DNA from: Candidatus Rifleibacteriota bacterium
GTDB lineage: Bacteria > Muiribacteriota > Ozemobacteria > Ozemobacterales > Ozemobacteraceae
Length of the DNA stretch: 46,440 nucleotides
Direction of reading: 5' to 3'
Assembly (NCBI GenBank): GCA_012517355.1
Contig: JAAYVD010000092.1
Span: 1-46,440, forward strand
Shown here: positions 30,441 to 37,831 of the stretch, piece after piece
How the letters are laid out: each line of letters begins with the position of its first letter
How positions within the stretch are numbered: the stretch's first letter is position 1
Made by a program: the position numbers and the translations under genes
The notes under the pieces: generated by a model
What the model was told of the DNA's origin: nothing
Database searches by the model: none
Seen by the model: only the letters and a program-made list of their open reading frames with translations

Positions 30441-32774
30441 TCATGAACTCAGGCCGGTGTAGGAGGCCCCCAGCAGGTCGGGCGGCCCGGGCACCTGCGG
30501 GGTGTCGGTCTGCTCGTTGGCCCCCCGGATCTTCTTGCCGTCGGGGTCGAGTTCCGGTTCGTCGAAATACTTGCGGAAGTAGTCGAGCAGGTAGTCCAGG
30601 CGGGTGCGCAGCCCCGTGCCGTTCTTGAACTTGATTTCATAGGTGAAGGGCACATCGACCTCCGAGACCAGGTCGGTGGGCCGCACCGAGTTGGGGTCGA
30701 TGTGCGAGCCGGTGGGGTCGCCGCGGGGCTGGCGGAGCTGGTCGGGCCACCCTTTGGCCCCGAACGTCTCGCTGCCGTAGACCGCCTGGGCGGGCGGCCA
30801 GCGGAACTTGCCCTTGTCGGCGCAGATCTGCCGCTGATCGCCCCACCAGGGCCAGTAGTTGGCCGCGTTGAACCCGATCACGTTCTCGTGGGTGACCGGG
30901 TTGCCGTTCAAATACGAGGTGATCATGTCCTGGAAATCCCAGTCCTGCCAGGGGATCCAGCGCATGAAGGTGAAGGTCATGCGCTTGGCCGCATTCTTCA
31001 GGATGGACATCTTGCGCACGAAATCCTCGGGCGGGGTGTTGGCCAGGAAGGACTCGTAGCCGCCGTCGGCCCGCGACCCGAAGGGGGCATACCGCCCGCT
31101 GAAGTTGCGGAAATCGAGGAACTCGTCGGTCGGATTCTTGAAGCCGGCCGGGCCGAACACGTAGGGCGGGGTCTGGTTGCCGCCGGGAGTGGCGTGCGGA
31201 TACAGCGCTTCCCGGATGGTGCGCGCCAGGGTCTTTTCGAAGTAGTCCCAGGTCGGGCGCAGCGGGTACTCGGTAGGGAAGCCGTCCGGGCCGGGATATT
31301 TCGGCACCCAGACCTTGAAGATGCTCCAGGCGCTCGCCCCGCGGTCGGGCGGGGGCGGGGGGTCGATCAGCCGCCATTCCGAGAACTGCTGGCAGATGGT
31401 GTACAGGTCGCGACAGGTCTCGCGCGGGTCGGTCTCCTTCACGCCGAGGGCGAAGGAGGCGAGGTTCTGGATGTTGGCCGCCTCGTCGGGGGTCAGGTCG
31501 AACCCGCGCGGCCGCCACTTCTTCAGCATGTCGACGATGAAGGTGTTGCCCGCCTTGTTGTAGTCGGCGACCTTCAGCTGGCCGATGCCGTCGAGCACCT
31601 GGATGATGCGCGTGTCGGGAACGTTCGTGCCGGCGGAACCCACCGACGGAAAGGCCGCCGCGAACTTTTCCGGCACCTGGGCCTCGAAGACCTCCTTGTC
31701 GGCGGAGTGCAGGACATACTCGCGCGCCACCCCCCGGGTGTAGGACCCGATCCGGTTCAGCACGCGGTAGGTCTCGGTCACGCCGAAATCGAGATCGCAG
31801 TCGGCGAACAGGTCGGCGGGGATCTGCAGCACCATGACCATCCGCTTCAGGGTCTGGCTGGGGATGTCGGAACCGACGTTGGAATCCTCCTCGATGACCG
31901 CCATCTCGCAGGGCAGGACGATGGTGTCGCCGACCTTCCAGGGCTGGCCGGTGGCGGGGTTGGTCATCGAGACGATCTTGCCGTGGACCGCCGCCTTCGG
32001 GTTGGCCTCCTGGGTGGCGAGCCAGCCTTCCGCCTTGTGCGAGGCCTCGTCGTCACCGATCCGGAACAGGGTGTCGTTCGGGCCCACCTGGTCGCCGACC
32101 TTCTTGAACACCCCGGTGATCTTGCCGTTCTTGAACGGGGTGTAGCCCTGGTCGATCTGCTCCTTGACGAGCTGGGGCGGGTCGACCCAGACCCGGTAGA
32201 TGGACTTGGGCACCGCGGTGCTCGAGGCGAGATCGATGTCGGGGGTGTTCAACAGCGGCGAAGGGCTCATGATGAACTTGCCGTAGACCATGACCCGTTC
32301 CCCGCGGAACTCGCCGACCGAATAGACCTTGATGTGATCGAGCAGGTCGGCGGTCTGCAGCTTGAACCGCGCGTAGAGCAGGTTGCCCTGCAGGTTCACG
32401 TTCCGCTTCGGAACCTCCTGGAAGAACAGCCGCACCCGGCCTTCCCCGCCTTCGGGCGAAAACTCCATCTCGGCGAAGTTGGGACGGCTGATGAGCGAAG
32501 TGGCCACGGCCTCCTCGCGGGTGATGGTGCCGTTCTTGTCGATATCGACCGGTTGCCGGTACGGCGGCTGGTACCAGCGCCCCTTGGCCAGGCCCATCTC
32601 GGCGACGTTGATGCCGGAAAAGGCCAGCATGGCCGCCTGCTTCTGCAACGCACTCTGCTGCGTCCAGCGCATCTCCGAACTGGACAGGCGCATCACCGCG
32701 AAGACGATGAGGGCGAGGAAGGCCGTGAACCCGACCACCAGGGCGATGGCCATCCCGTTTCTCTCTGGTCTCAT
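30441..32774 (-). CDS. PilX-like pilus assembly protein, very large, with EF-hand loop
   Basis: 777 aa. The ATG at 32774 follows GGGAGG. The N-terminus MRPERNGMAIALVVGFTAFLALIVFAVM is the short basic start plus hydrophobic helix of PilX-type minor pilins (PilX_N), here without a clear Gly/Glu cleavage motif. Residues 77-88 (DIDKNGTITREE) match the 12-residue EF-hand calcium loop, with D, D, N, T, T and E at 1, 3, 5, 7, 9 and 12. Residues of about 217-243 (GKITGVFKKVGDQVGPNDTL) and a later GKIVSM...WKVGDTIVL look like halves of a barrel-sandwich (biotinyl/lipoyl or HlyD-type) domain. The rest is unrecognised. Typical PilX is under 250 aa, so this is a greatly enlarged form, perhaps a calcium-modulated pilus tip component like PilY1 in role. 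Confidence 0.75.
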   Translation of the reverse strand: MRPERNGMAIALVVGFTAFLALIVFAVMRLSSSEMRWTQQSALQKQAAMLAFSGINVAEMGLAKGRWYQPPYRQPVDIDKNGTITREEAVATSLISRPNFAEMEFSPEGGEGRVRLFFQEVPKRNVNLQGNLLYARFKLQTADLLDHIKVYSVGEFRGERVMVYGKFIMSPSPLLNTPDIDLASSTAVPKSIYRVWVDPPQLVKEQIDQGYTPFKNGKITGVFKKVGDQVGPNDTLFRIGDDEASHKAEGWLATQEANPKAAVHGKIVSMTNPATGQPWKVGDTIVLPCEMAVIEEDSNVGSDIPSQTLKRMVMVLQIPADLFADCDLDFGVTETYRVLNRIGSYTRGVAREYVLHSADKEVFEAQVPEKFAAAFPSVGSAGTNVPDTRIIQVLDGIGQLKVADYNKAGNTFIVDMLKKWRPRGFDLTPDEAANIQNLASFALGVKETDPRETCRDLYTICQQFSEWRLIDPPPPPDRGASAWSIFKVWVPKYPGPDGFPTEYPLRPTWDYFEKTLARTIREALYPHATPGGNQTPPYVFGPAGFKNPTDEFLDFRNFSGRYAPFGSRADGGYESFLANTPPEDFVRKMSILKNAAKRMTFTFMRWIPWQDWDFQDMITSYLNGNPVTHENVIGFNAANYWPWWGDQRQICADKGKFRWPPAQAVYGSETFGAKGWPDQLRQPRGDPTGSHIDPNSVRPTDLVSEVDVPFTYEIKFKNGTGLRTRLDYLLDYFRKYFDEPELDPDGKKIRGANEQTDTPQVPGPPDLLGASYTGLSS

Positions 32775-32915
32775 TCCATCCTCCCGGCGGCGCTCCCGCC
32801 GCCCGTCGAATCTTTCTCTTCCCCGGCCGGCCCGCAGGGGGGCCTCGCCCGGTGACCGCCGGCCCGGCGGACCGCAGGCCACCCTCTCACGCCGGCTCCA
32901 CCCGCGTTCCGGGCA

Positions 32916-33614
32916 TCAATACGTGCTGCTCCTCGTCCGTTCGATGACCTCGGTGTCCGAACCCAGCCCGAGGGCGGCCGCGTCGGGGCCGGTCAACAGG
33001 TCGGCAGGCAGGCTGGCGGGGTCGTCGAAGATCTGCAGCGGCTCGCTGGCCTTGCCGATGACCGCCGCCCGCGGCGTCTCGAGGGTCGAGGCCTGGCCGG
33101 CCCGGTCGACGGTGATCGTCCCGTCGAGCATGCGCACCACCGACCGGCCGTCGGCATCCACGATCAGGATGAACTCGGTGCCCCGGATGCCGAGCGAAAC
33201 GCTGTCGGGCAGCACGATCTTGAACTCCCCGTCCATCTTTTTGAAGACCAGGCGGGTGCCGCCCTTGAACAGGGTGATCTTGCCGTCGTTGAGCAGGACC
33301 CGGGTGGCCGGGGTCAGGGTGAACCGGTGGCCCCGCTTGAAATCGGTCAACGTGGCGGAACGCGGGCCGGTGTTCTCGACCGTGTCCCCGTCGAACAGGC
33401 GCTGCTCGGGGGGAACGGCGACTTCCGACCGTTTGCCCGCCCGCTCGAGCGAGGCCCCGGTCTTCTCCTTCGCGGTGAGCACGTACAGCGGGTCACCCGA
33501 GCCCGGGGGCGGCGCGGTGGAACCCTGTTTCCCGCAGCCGCCCTGCGCGAGGACGACCGCGAACGCCAGGACCAGGCCGAAGACGACCCCCAGAGAATGC
33601 CGCCGGATGTCCAT
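32916..33614 (-). CDS. FecR-domain exported protein, possible lipoprotein
   Basis: 232 aa with GGAGGG 6 nt before the ATG. A signal peptide (SLGVVFGLVLAFAVVLAQGG) ends at a Cys (QGGCGK), a weak lipobox. The core is a FecR-type domain: RLFDGDTVENTGPRSATL, GHRFTLTPATRVLLNDGK, the FKGGTRLVFKK strand and VSLGIRGTEFILIV, the conserved G-I-R-G-T-x-F element. FecR domains are extracytoplasmic sensor or structural modules; in this lineage they recur (a second one is at 39562-40314). It is the first gene of the unit leading into the minor pilins, 141 bp upstream of the PilX-like gene. Confidence 0.82.
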   Translation of the reverse strand: MDIRRHSLGVVFGLVLAFAVVLAQGGCGKQGSTAPPPGSGDPLYVLTAKEKTGASLERAGKRSEVAVPPEQRLFDGDTVENTGPRSATLTDFKRGHRFTLTPATRVLLNDGKITLFKGGTRLVFKKMDGEFKIVLPDSVSLGIRGTEFILIVDADGRSVVRMLDGTITVDRAGQASTLETPRAAVIGKASEPLQIFDDPASLPADLLTGPDAAALGLGSDTEVIERTRSSTY

Positions 33615-33638
33615 GCCGTTCCCTCCTGCTATCGCCCC

Positions 33639-33647
33639 AGTATACCA
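33639..33647 (-). promoter_or_regulatory. Extended -10 promoter for the FecR/prepilin unit
   Basis: The minus strand reads TGGTATACT, an extended -10 element (TGn plus TATACT); a -35 is poor (TTTAGC at 18 nt). Transcription would start near 33632, 18 nt before the FecR gene. Confidence 0.5.
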
Positions 33648-33660
33648 GAAGGAAAGCCAA

Positions 33661-33954
33661 TAGCTAAACGGGTACATGGCCGGCGCCGGGCAATCTGTCC
33701 AGCGTGGAGGATTCCCGGTCACCCCCATAAGCGAGCGGCCAGAGGCTTCCCGGAAGACCTCCCCCCGGAGACCGCCTCGTCCCGGGCCATTCCGCCTTTT
33801 TTTTTCCAGGGCTTCCGTGGAGGATCCCGCCGACATGGGGCGCGTGGGGGCGGAAATCGGGCGGCCCGGTCGGCGGCCGGAATCCCGACCGGAGCCCGCG
33901 CGGAAAGGGCTCCCATGCCGGGCGGCCAGATGAGCGGATGGGGGAAATCCGGCA
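33661..33954. other. Divergent intergenic region without a gene
   Basis: Between the promoters of the FecR unit and the LPS unit there are about 290 bp with no supported gene. A run of nine T lies at 33797-33805 with no convincing hairpin before it. The GC-rich remainder shows no clear operator. Confidence 0.5.
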
Positions 33955-33983
33955 TTGCAGAAACCCATGGCACCCCGTATAGT
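33955..33983 (+). promoter_or_regulatory. Sigma-70-type promoter of the LPS operon
   Basis: TTGCAG (33955-33960), a 17-nt spacer and TATAGT (33978-33983) form a good housekeeping promoter. Transcription would start near 33990, which rules out the earlier in-frame ATGs and supports a waaA start at 34009 or later. Confidence 0.75.
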
Positions 33984-34008
33984 GGATACAGTCGCCCGAT
34001 CGGTCGGC

Positions 34009-35292
34009 ATGTTCCTGGTACCGAGGCGCATGGAAATCTCCTTGAACGGTTACGAGTGGCTGTTGCGCGGGGTGGTCGAACTCCTCGACCTGTTCCCGCC
34101 GGGTCGTCTCGACAAAGAGGAGGTCCTCCTTCGCAAAGGCGGCTACGAGCCCATGGGGGAGATCGGCTCCGGCACCGTCTGGGTCCACGGGGCCTCCCTG
34201 GGCGAGGTGATCACCCTCCGCCCCTTTTTGAGCCAGCTCGCCGCCGTGATCGGCAAGGAACGCCTGGTGGCCTCGGCCACGACCATGGACGGGTATCGCC
34301 GCCTGCTCAGCGACGGTCTGTGCGGGCACGCCACCCTGCTGCCCATCGAACTTCCCGAGTATCTCGGCCCCTTCCTCACGCGGATGAAACCCCGGCTGCT
34401 GCTGATCAGCGAAACCGAGATCTGGCCACTGCTGCTGACGACCCTGCATCGCCGGGGCATTCCCTACGGCATCATCAACGGCCGGGTCAATGAACGGACG
34501 GTCCGCTTCCTGCGCCTGCTCCGCCCGTTGTTCGCCGAGGCCCTCGACGGCCTGGCCTTCGTCTATCCCCAGGACGAAACCTACGCCCGCCGGTTCCGGC
34601 GGCTCGGCATTCCCCGCTCCCGCATCTCCCCGCTGGGGTGTTTCAAATACGACATCGAAGAGGGAAGAACCGATCCCGCGGCCCTGCGCGTGAAGCTCGG
34701 GATTCCCCCCGGCCGCCTCGTCTGGTGCTTCGGCTCGACCCACGCCGGCGAGGAGCAGATCATCCTCGACGCCCTCGACCCCCTGTGGAAGTCGCTCAAC
34801 GTCACGGTGGTGATCGCCCCGCGGAAGATGGACCGCCTGCCCGAGATCGAGCGGCTGCTGCAGCGGCGCCACCTCGATTACTCCCGCCTCAGCGACCACC
34901 GCCGGCCCGCCTCCCACATCCTGCTGATCGACGGGCTCGGCGTGTTGCGCGACCTCTACCGCCTGTCCTCGCTCGCGTTCGTCGGTGGCAGCCTCGTCGA
35001 GCACGGCGGGCACAACCTCATGGAGCCGGCCGCCTGCGGGGTGCCGATCCTGACCGGGCCCCACACCTGGAACTTCCCCTCCGAAACCGAAGCCCTGCGC
35101 CAGGCGCATGCCCTGACCGAGGTCCGTGACCCCGAGACCCTCCGTAGCGCCCTGGCCGCCGCCCTCGCCAATCCCGGACCCCTGGCCGAAACCGGCCGGC
35201 AGGCCCGGGCCGTCCTCGACCGGATGGCGGGCGCCAGCCAGCGAACGGTCGAGGCCCTGACCGCGGCCGGCTACTTCTCCCATGCCGGTTGA
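34009..35292 (+). CDS. waaA: 3-deoxy-D-manno-octulosonic acid transferase
   Basis: 427 aa from the ATG at 34009; an ATG at 34030 with GAGG just before it is also possible. The GT30 family transfers Kdo from CMP-Kdo to lipid A precursor at the inner membrane. Family motifs: WVHGASLGEVITLRPFL (catalytic Glu in the S-x-G-E motif), LIPIELPEY-type LLPIELPEYLGPFL, LLISETEIWP, INGRVNER, GCFKYDI, FGSTHAGEEQIIL, IAPRKMDR and FVGGSLVEHGGHNLMEPAA. The usual N-terminal membrane anchor is short or absent here. It leads an operon of LPS core genes; its end overlaps the next gene by 11 nt. Confidence 0.93.
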   Translation: MFLVPRRMEISLNGYEWLLRGVVELLDLFPPGRLDKEEVLLRKGGYEPMGEIGSGTVWVHGASLGEVITLRPFLSQLAAVIGKERLVASATTMDGYRRLLSDGLCGHATLLPIELPEYLGPFLTRMKPRLLLISETEIWPLLLTTLHRRGIPYGIINGRVNERTVRFLRLLRPLFAEALDGLAFVYPQDETYARRFRRLGIPRSRISPLGCFKYDIEEGRTDPAALRVKLGIPPGRLVWCFGSTHAGEEQIILDALDPLWKSLNVTVVIAPRKMDRLPEIERLLQRRHLDYSRLSDHRRPASHILLIDGLGVLRDLYRLSSLAFVGGSLVEHGGHNLMEPAACGVPILTGPHTWNFPSETEALRQAHALTEVRDPETLRSALAAALANPGPLAETGRQARAVLDRMAGASQRTVEALTAAGYFSHAG

Positions 35293-36451
35293 GGTCCTGC
35301 TGCGTTTCACCGCCATGGGCGACCTGTTGCTGGCCATCCCAACCGCCAGGGCCCTGGCCGCGCGCGGGGTCGAGGTCCACTGGGTGATCCACCGCCGGTG
35401 GGGGGCCCTGGCCCCGTTCCTGCCCGCCACCGTCCACCTGGGCGGCGAAGCGGAGGGCTCCCTGCGGCTGGCCCGGCGGCTCCGGCGACGGAACCCCCGA
35501 CGGGTGCTCGACCTTCAGGGGAAGCCGGTCTCCCGGCTCCTGTCCTGCCTGATCGGCGCCCCGGTGGCCCGCTACGGGAAACGTCCCTGGGACGAGCAAT
35601 GGCAGGCCCTCCGCGGCCGATATCCCCTGCGCCCCACCGATGACCGGCCCGTCTGGCGCCGCTACCTCGACGTGGCCGGGGTCGGCGGGGAAGCCCCCGA
35701 CGGGCGGCTCGACCTGTCGGCCGCCCGGCTCGCCGCGGCCGCCGCCTTCCTGCGCGACGAGCTCGGCCTCGCCCCGCACACGTTCGTGCTGGTCCATCCC
35801 GGCGCCTCCCACCCCGGCAAGGCCCTGCCCGCCGAGGCAATGGCCGCCCTGCTCCGCACCATCCCCGACCCGGTGGTGATGGGCGACCGCCCGGAACCGC
35901 CCCTCCCGGCAGTAGCCCGCGACCTGCGCGGACGCCTTCCCCTGGGGCTGCTTCCCGGGGTGATGGCGTTGTCACGCGGCGTGGTGAGCACCGATTCCGG
36001 TCCCATGCACCTGGCCGGGGCGGTGGGGGTTCCCGTGGCCGGCCTCTTCCTGCAGACCGACCCCCGGCTGGGCTTCAGCCCCCTCCCCACCCCACGGACG
36101 AAGGTGATCTCGCGCGACCTGCCCTGCAAACCGTGCAGCCTCCACGGCCAGCGGGCCGTCTGCCCCGAGGGCACCTGGGCCTGCCGCGAACTGCCCTGGG
36201 AGAAGGTGGCCGCCGAGATCGGAGAATTCCTGGGCCGCGCCTCGGAACCCGCGGGGAACACGCCGACCGGTAGCCGGACCGGCAAGTCCAGGCACCCCAC
36301 CCTCCCGGGCGATCGGCTCCCGGCCAACCGGGAGAGGCCGGCCGGTGCCCGCGGAACGGCCGGTCCCGACCAGGCCGACGCCCGCCCCCGGCCCGCGGCC
36401 GCCGGGCACGCCGCTTCCCTGCCCCCGCCCCGCGGCCCCCGCCAGCCATGA
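35282..36451 (+). CDS. GT9 heptosyltransferase-family protein (first)
   Basis: 389 aa. Glycosyltransferase family 9 uses ADP-heptose to extend the LPS inner core. The N-terminal nucleotide-sugar fold starts RFTAMGDLLLAIPTARAL; the C-terminal domain has VLVHPGASHPGKALP and VVSTDSGPMHLAGAVGVP, the conserved ADP-heptose site, followed by a cysteine group (DLPCKPCSLHG...CPEGTWAC) seen in many members. Residues after about 325 are a 65-residue Pro/Arg-rich tail with no counterpart in the family. The start overlaps waaA and the stop overlaps waaF (ATGA), so the genes are translationally coupled. Confidence 0.9.
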   Translation: MPVEVLLRFTAMGDLLLAIPTARALAARGVEVHWVIHRRWGALAPFLPATVHLGGEAEGSLRLARRLRRRNPRRVLDLQGKPVSRLLSCLIGAPVARYGKRPWDEQWQALRGRYPLRPTDDRPVWRRYLDVAGVGGEAPDGRLDLSAARLAAAAAFLRDELGLAPHTFVLVHPGASHPGKALPAEAMAALLRTIPDPVVMGDRPEPPLPAVARDLRGRLPLGLLPGVMALSRGVVSTDSGPMHLAGAVGVPVAGLFLQTDPRLGFSPLPTPRTKVISRDLPCKPCSLHGQRAVCPEGTWACRELPWEKVAAEIGEFLGRASEPAGNTPTGSRTGKSRHPTLPGDRLPANRERPAGARGTAGPDQADARPRPAAAGHAASLPPPRGPRQP

Positions 36452-37491
36452 AGATCCTGCTGTTCGGGTTGAACTGGGTCGGCGACGTGGTCATGTCGTT
36501 CGGGGCTCTCGCCAACGCCGCGATCGGCGGGGGCGAGAAGGTCGACATCGTCACCCGCCCCCACCTCGCCCCGCTGTATCACCTGCATCCGGGGGTCGGC
36601 CGCGTCTGGGCGGTCGAGACCAGGCGTCCGTTCTGGCGCCTGCTGCCGTCCTTCCTGCGCTGGCGGCGGGAAGGATACGACACCATCCTCGTCCTGCCCC
36701 GCTCGTTCCGGTCCGCCTGGCAGGCGTTCCTCGCCGGAGGCCGGATGCGCGTGGGCTACGCCGGGGAGGGCCGGGCCCCCCTGCTCACCCTCGCCCTGCC
36801 GCTGCCCGCCCGGCACGACCAGATGCACGAAGCGAAACTGCACGCCCACCTCGTCGCCGCCGCCGGCCTTCCCGACTACACCGCCCCCCTGCCCACCCCC
36901 CAACTGGATTCCCCCCGCGTGGCCGCCACCCTGGCGCGGTTCGGCCTGCTGCCCGACGAGGATTTCTTCGTGGTGGCCCCGGGGGCGGCTTACGGCGAGG
37001 CCAAGCGGTGGCCCGCCGAACGGTTCGCCGAGGTGGCCCTGCGACTGACCCAATTGCTGGGCTGGCGGGCGGTGGTGACCGGAACCGCGCCCGAGACCGG
37101 GCTGACCGCCCGGGTGGCCGGCGGCCTCGGCGGGTCCGGGATCGATCTCGGCGGCCGCACCTCCCTCGAGGACCTGATCCACCTCCTGTCCCGCTCACGC
37201 CTGTTGCTGGCCAACGATTCCGGCACGATGCACCTGGGCGCCCTGCTCAAGACCCCGGTGGCCGTCCCCGTGGGCTCCACCGACATGGCCCGGACCGGCC
37301 CCCTGAGCGACCGGGCCGTCCTGGTGAAGACCGACGCCTGCCGCCGGGCCTGCCGCAAATCGGTCTGTCCGCGCGGCACCCACGACTGCATGCGGTCCAT
37401 CGGGGTCGACCAGATGATCGCCGCCGTGACCGGACTGCTGGGGCGCGTGCGGGCTTCGGCCCGGGTCGGCGGCGCCTCCAGCCATGGATAG
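36448..37491 (+). CDS. waaF: ADP-heptose:LPS heptosyltransferase II-like
   Basis: 347 aa, the usual length for WaaF. N-terminal GLNWVGDVVMSFGALANA, ILVLPRSFRSAWQAFLAG, GYAGEGR and the C-terminal VAPGAAYGEAKRWPAERFAEV and LLLANDSGTMHLGALLKTPV follow the WaaF pattern (the W-x-G-D start and the D-S-G-x-M-H site). It adds the second inner-core heptose. A late cysteine set, CRRACRKSVCPRGTHDC, is like that in the preceding paralogue. Its end overlaps the repeat ORF by 8 nt. Confidence 0.9.
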   Translation: MKILLFGLNWVGDVVMSFGALANAAIGGGEKVDIVTRPHLAPLYHLHPGVGRVWAVETRRPFWRLLPSFLRWRREGYDTILVLPRSFRSAWQAFLAGGRMRVGYAGEGRAPLLTLALPLPARHDQMHEAKLHAHLVAAAGLPDYTAPLPTPQLDSPRVAATLARFGLLPDEDFFVVAPGAAYGEAKRWPAERFAEVALRLTQLLGWRAVVTGTAPETGLTARVAGGLGGSGIDLGGRTSLEDLIHLLSRSRLLLANDSGTMHLGALLKTPVAVPVGSTDMARTGPLSDRAVLVKTDACRRACRKSVCPRGTHDCMRSIGVDQMIAAVTGLLGRVRASARVGGASSHG

Positions 37492-37831
37492 CCCGCCCCC
37501 CGCCCGACCTGAGGGCGGAAGCGCCCAGGGGCCGGCCGGGAGGGCGGCGCCCTGCCACGGTTTCGGACATCGCCAGGGTGCCGGCCGACACGCCGTCGGA
37601 GGAGTCTCCTTGCTGCCACGGAAGGCGGAGCAGAGCGCCGGGTTCGGGCACCGCCCGGGGGCCGGCCGCCACGATGCCGGCACCACCCCGTTGCCGCCGC
37701 GAAGGGCGCGAAACGCCCCATTCGCGCGCCGCCAGGGAAACGACCGACACGACGTCGGAAGTGCCCCTTTGCCGCCACGGATGGCGGCGCGAAACGCCAG
37801 TTTCGCGCATCGCAAAGGGGCCGACCGGTGA
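37484..37831 (+). CDS. 115-codon ORF built from the dispersed element
   Basis: 115 aa. It starts at an ATG 8 nt inside the end of waaF and stops in a GTGA overlap with the next heptosyltransferase, so it is continuous with the operon and probably translated at some level. From residue 26 on it consists of tandem units of 27, 26 and 27 residues plus 10 of a fourth: pattern (G/P/S)F(G/A)(H/R)R-x-G-x-(G/D)RH-x-(V/A)G-x-x-P-L-P-P-R-x-A-R-N-A. Residues 1-25 are Pro/Gly-rich and may be a decayed unit. No known domain is seen. It could be a real small basic protein, or a repeat array kept open by its reading-frame-neutral unit length (78 or 81 bp). Confidence 0.5.
   Translation: MDSPPPARPEGGSAQGPAGRAAPCHGFGHRQGAGRHAVGGVSLLPRKAEQSAGFGHRPGAGRHDAGTTPLPPRRARNAPFARRQGNDRHDVGSAPLPPRMAARNASFAHRKGADR
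37559..37828 (-). repeat. Tandem array of the dispersed element
   Basis: Units 37559-37639 (81 bp), 37640-37717 (78 bp), 37718-37798 (81 bp) and a partial 37799-37828 lie head to tail. In orientation they are the reverse complement of the copy at 30351-30419, with which the third unit shares 30 identical consecutive bases. The distal end supplies aaagggg, which may serve as ribosome-binding site for the GTG at 37828. Confidence 0.9.

Noticed and set aside
33797-33805. Run of nine T as a possible terminator
   Set aside because: No hairpin precedes it on the plus strand and no gene on that strand ends nearby.
33955-34008. Starting waaA at the first in-frame ATG (33955 or 33967)
   Set aside because: A good promoter occupies 33955-33983, so those codons would precede the transcription start.
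36230-36447. A further copy of the dispersed element in the C-terminal tail of the first GT9 gene
   Set aside because: Composition and a few short words agree, but no alignment over more than about 15 bases held up by eye.
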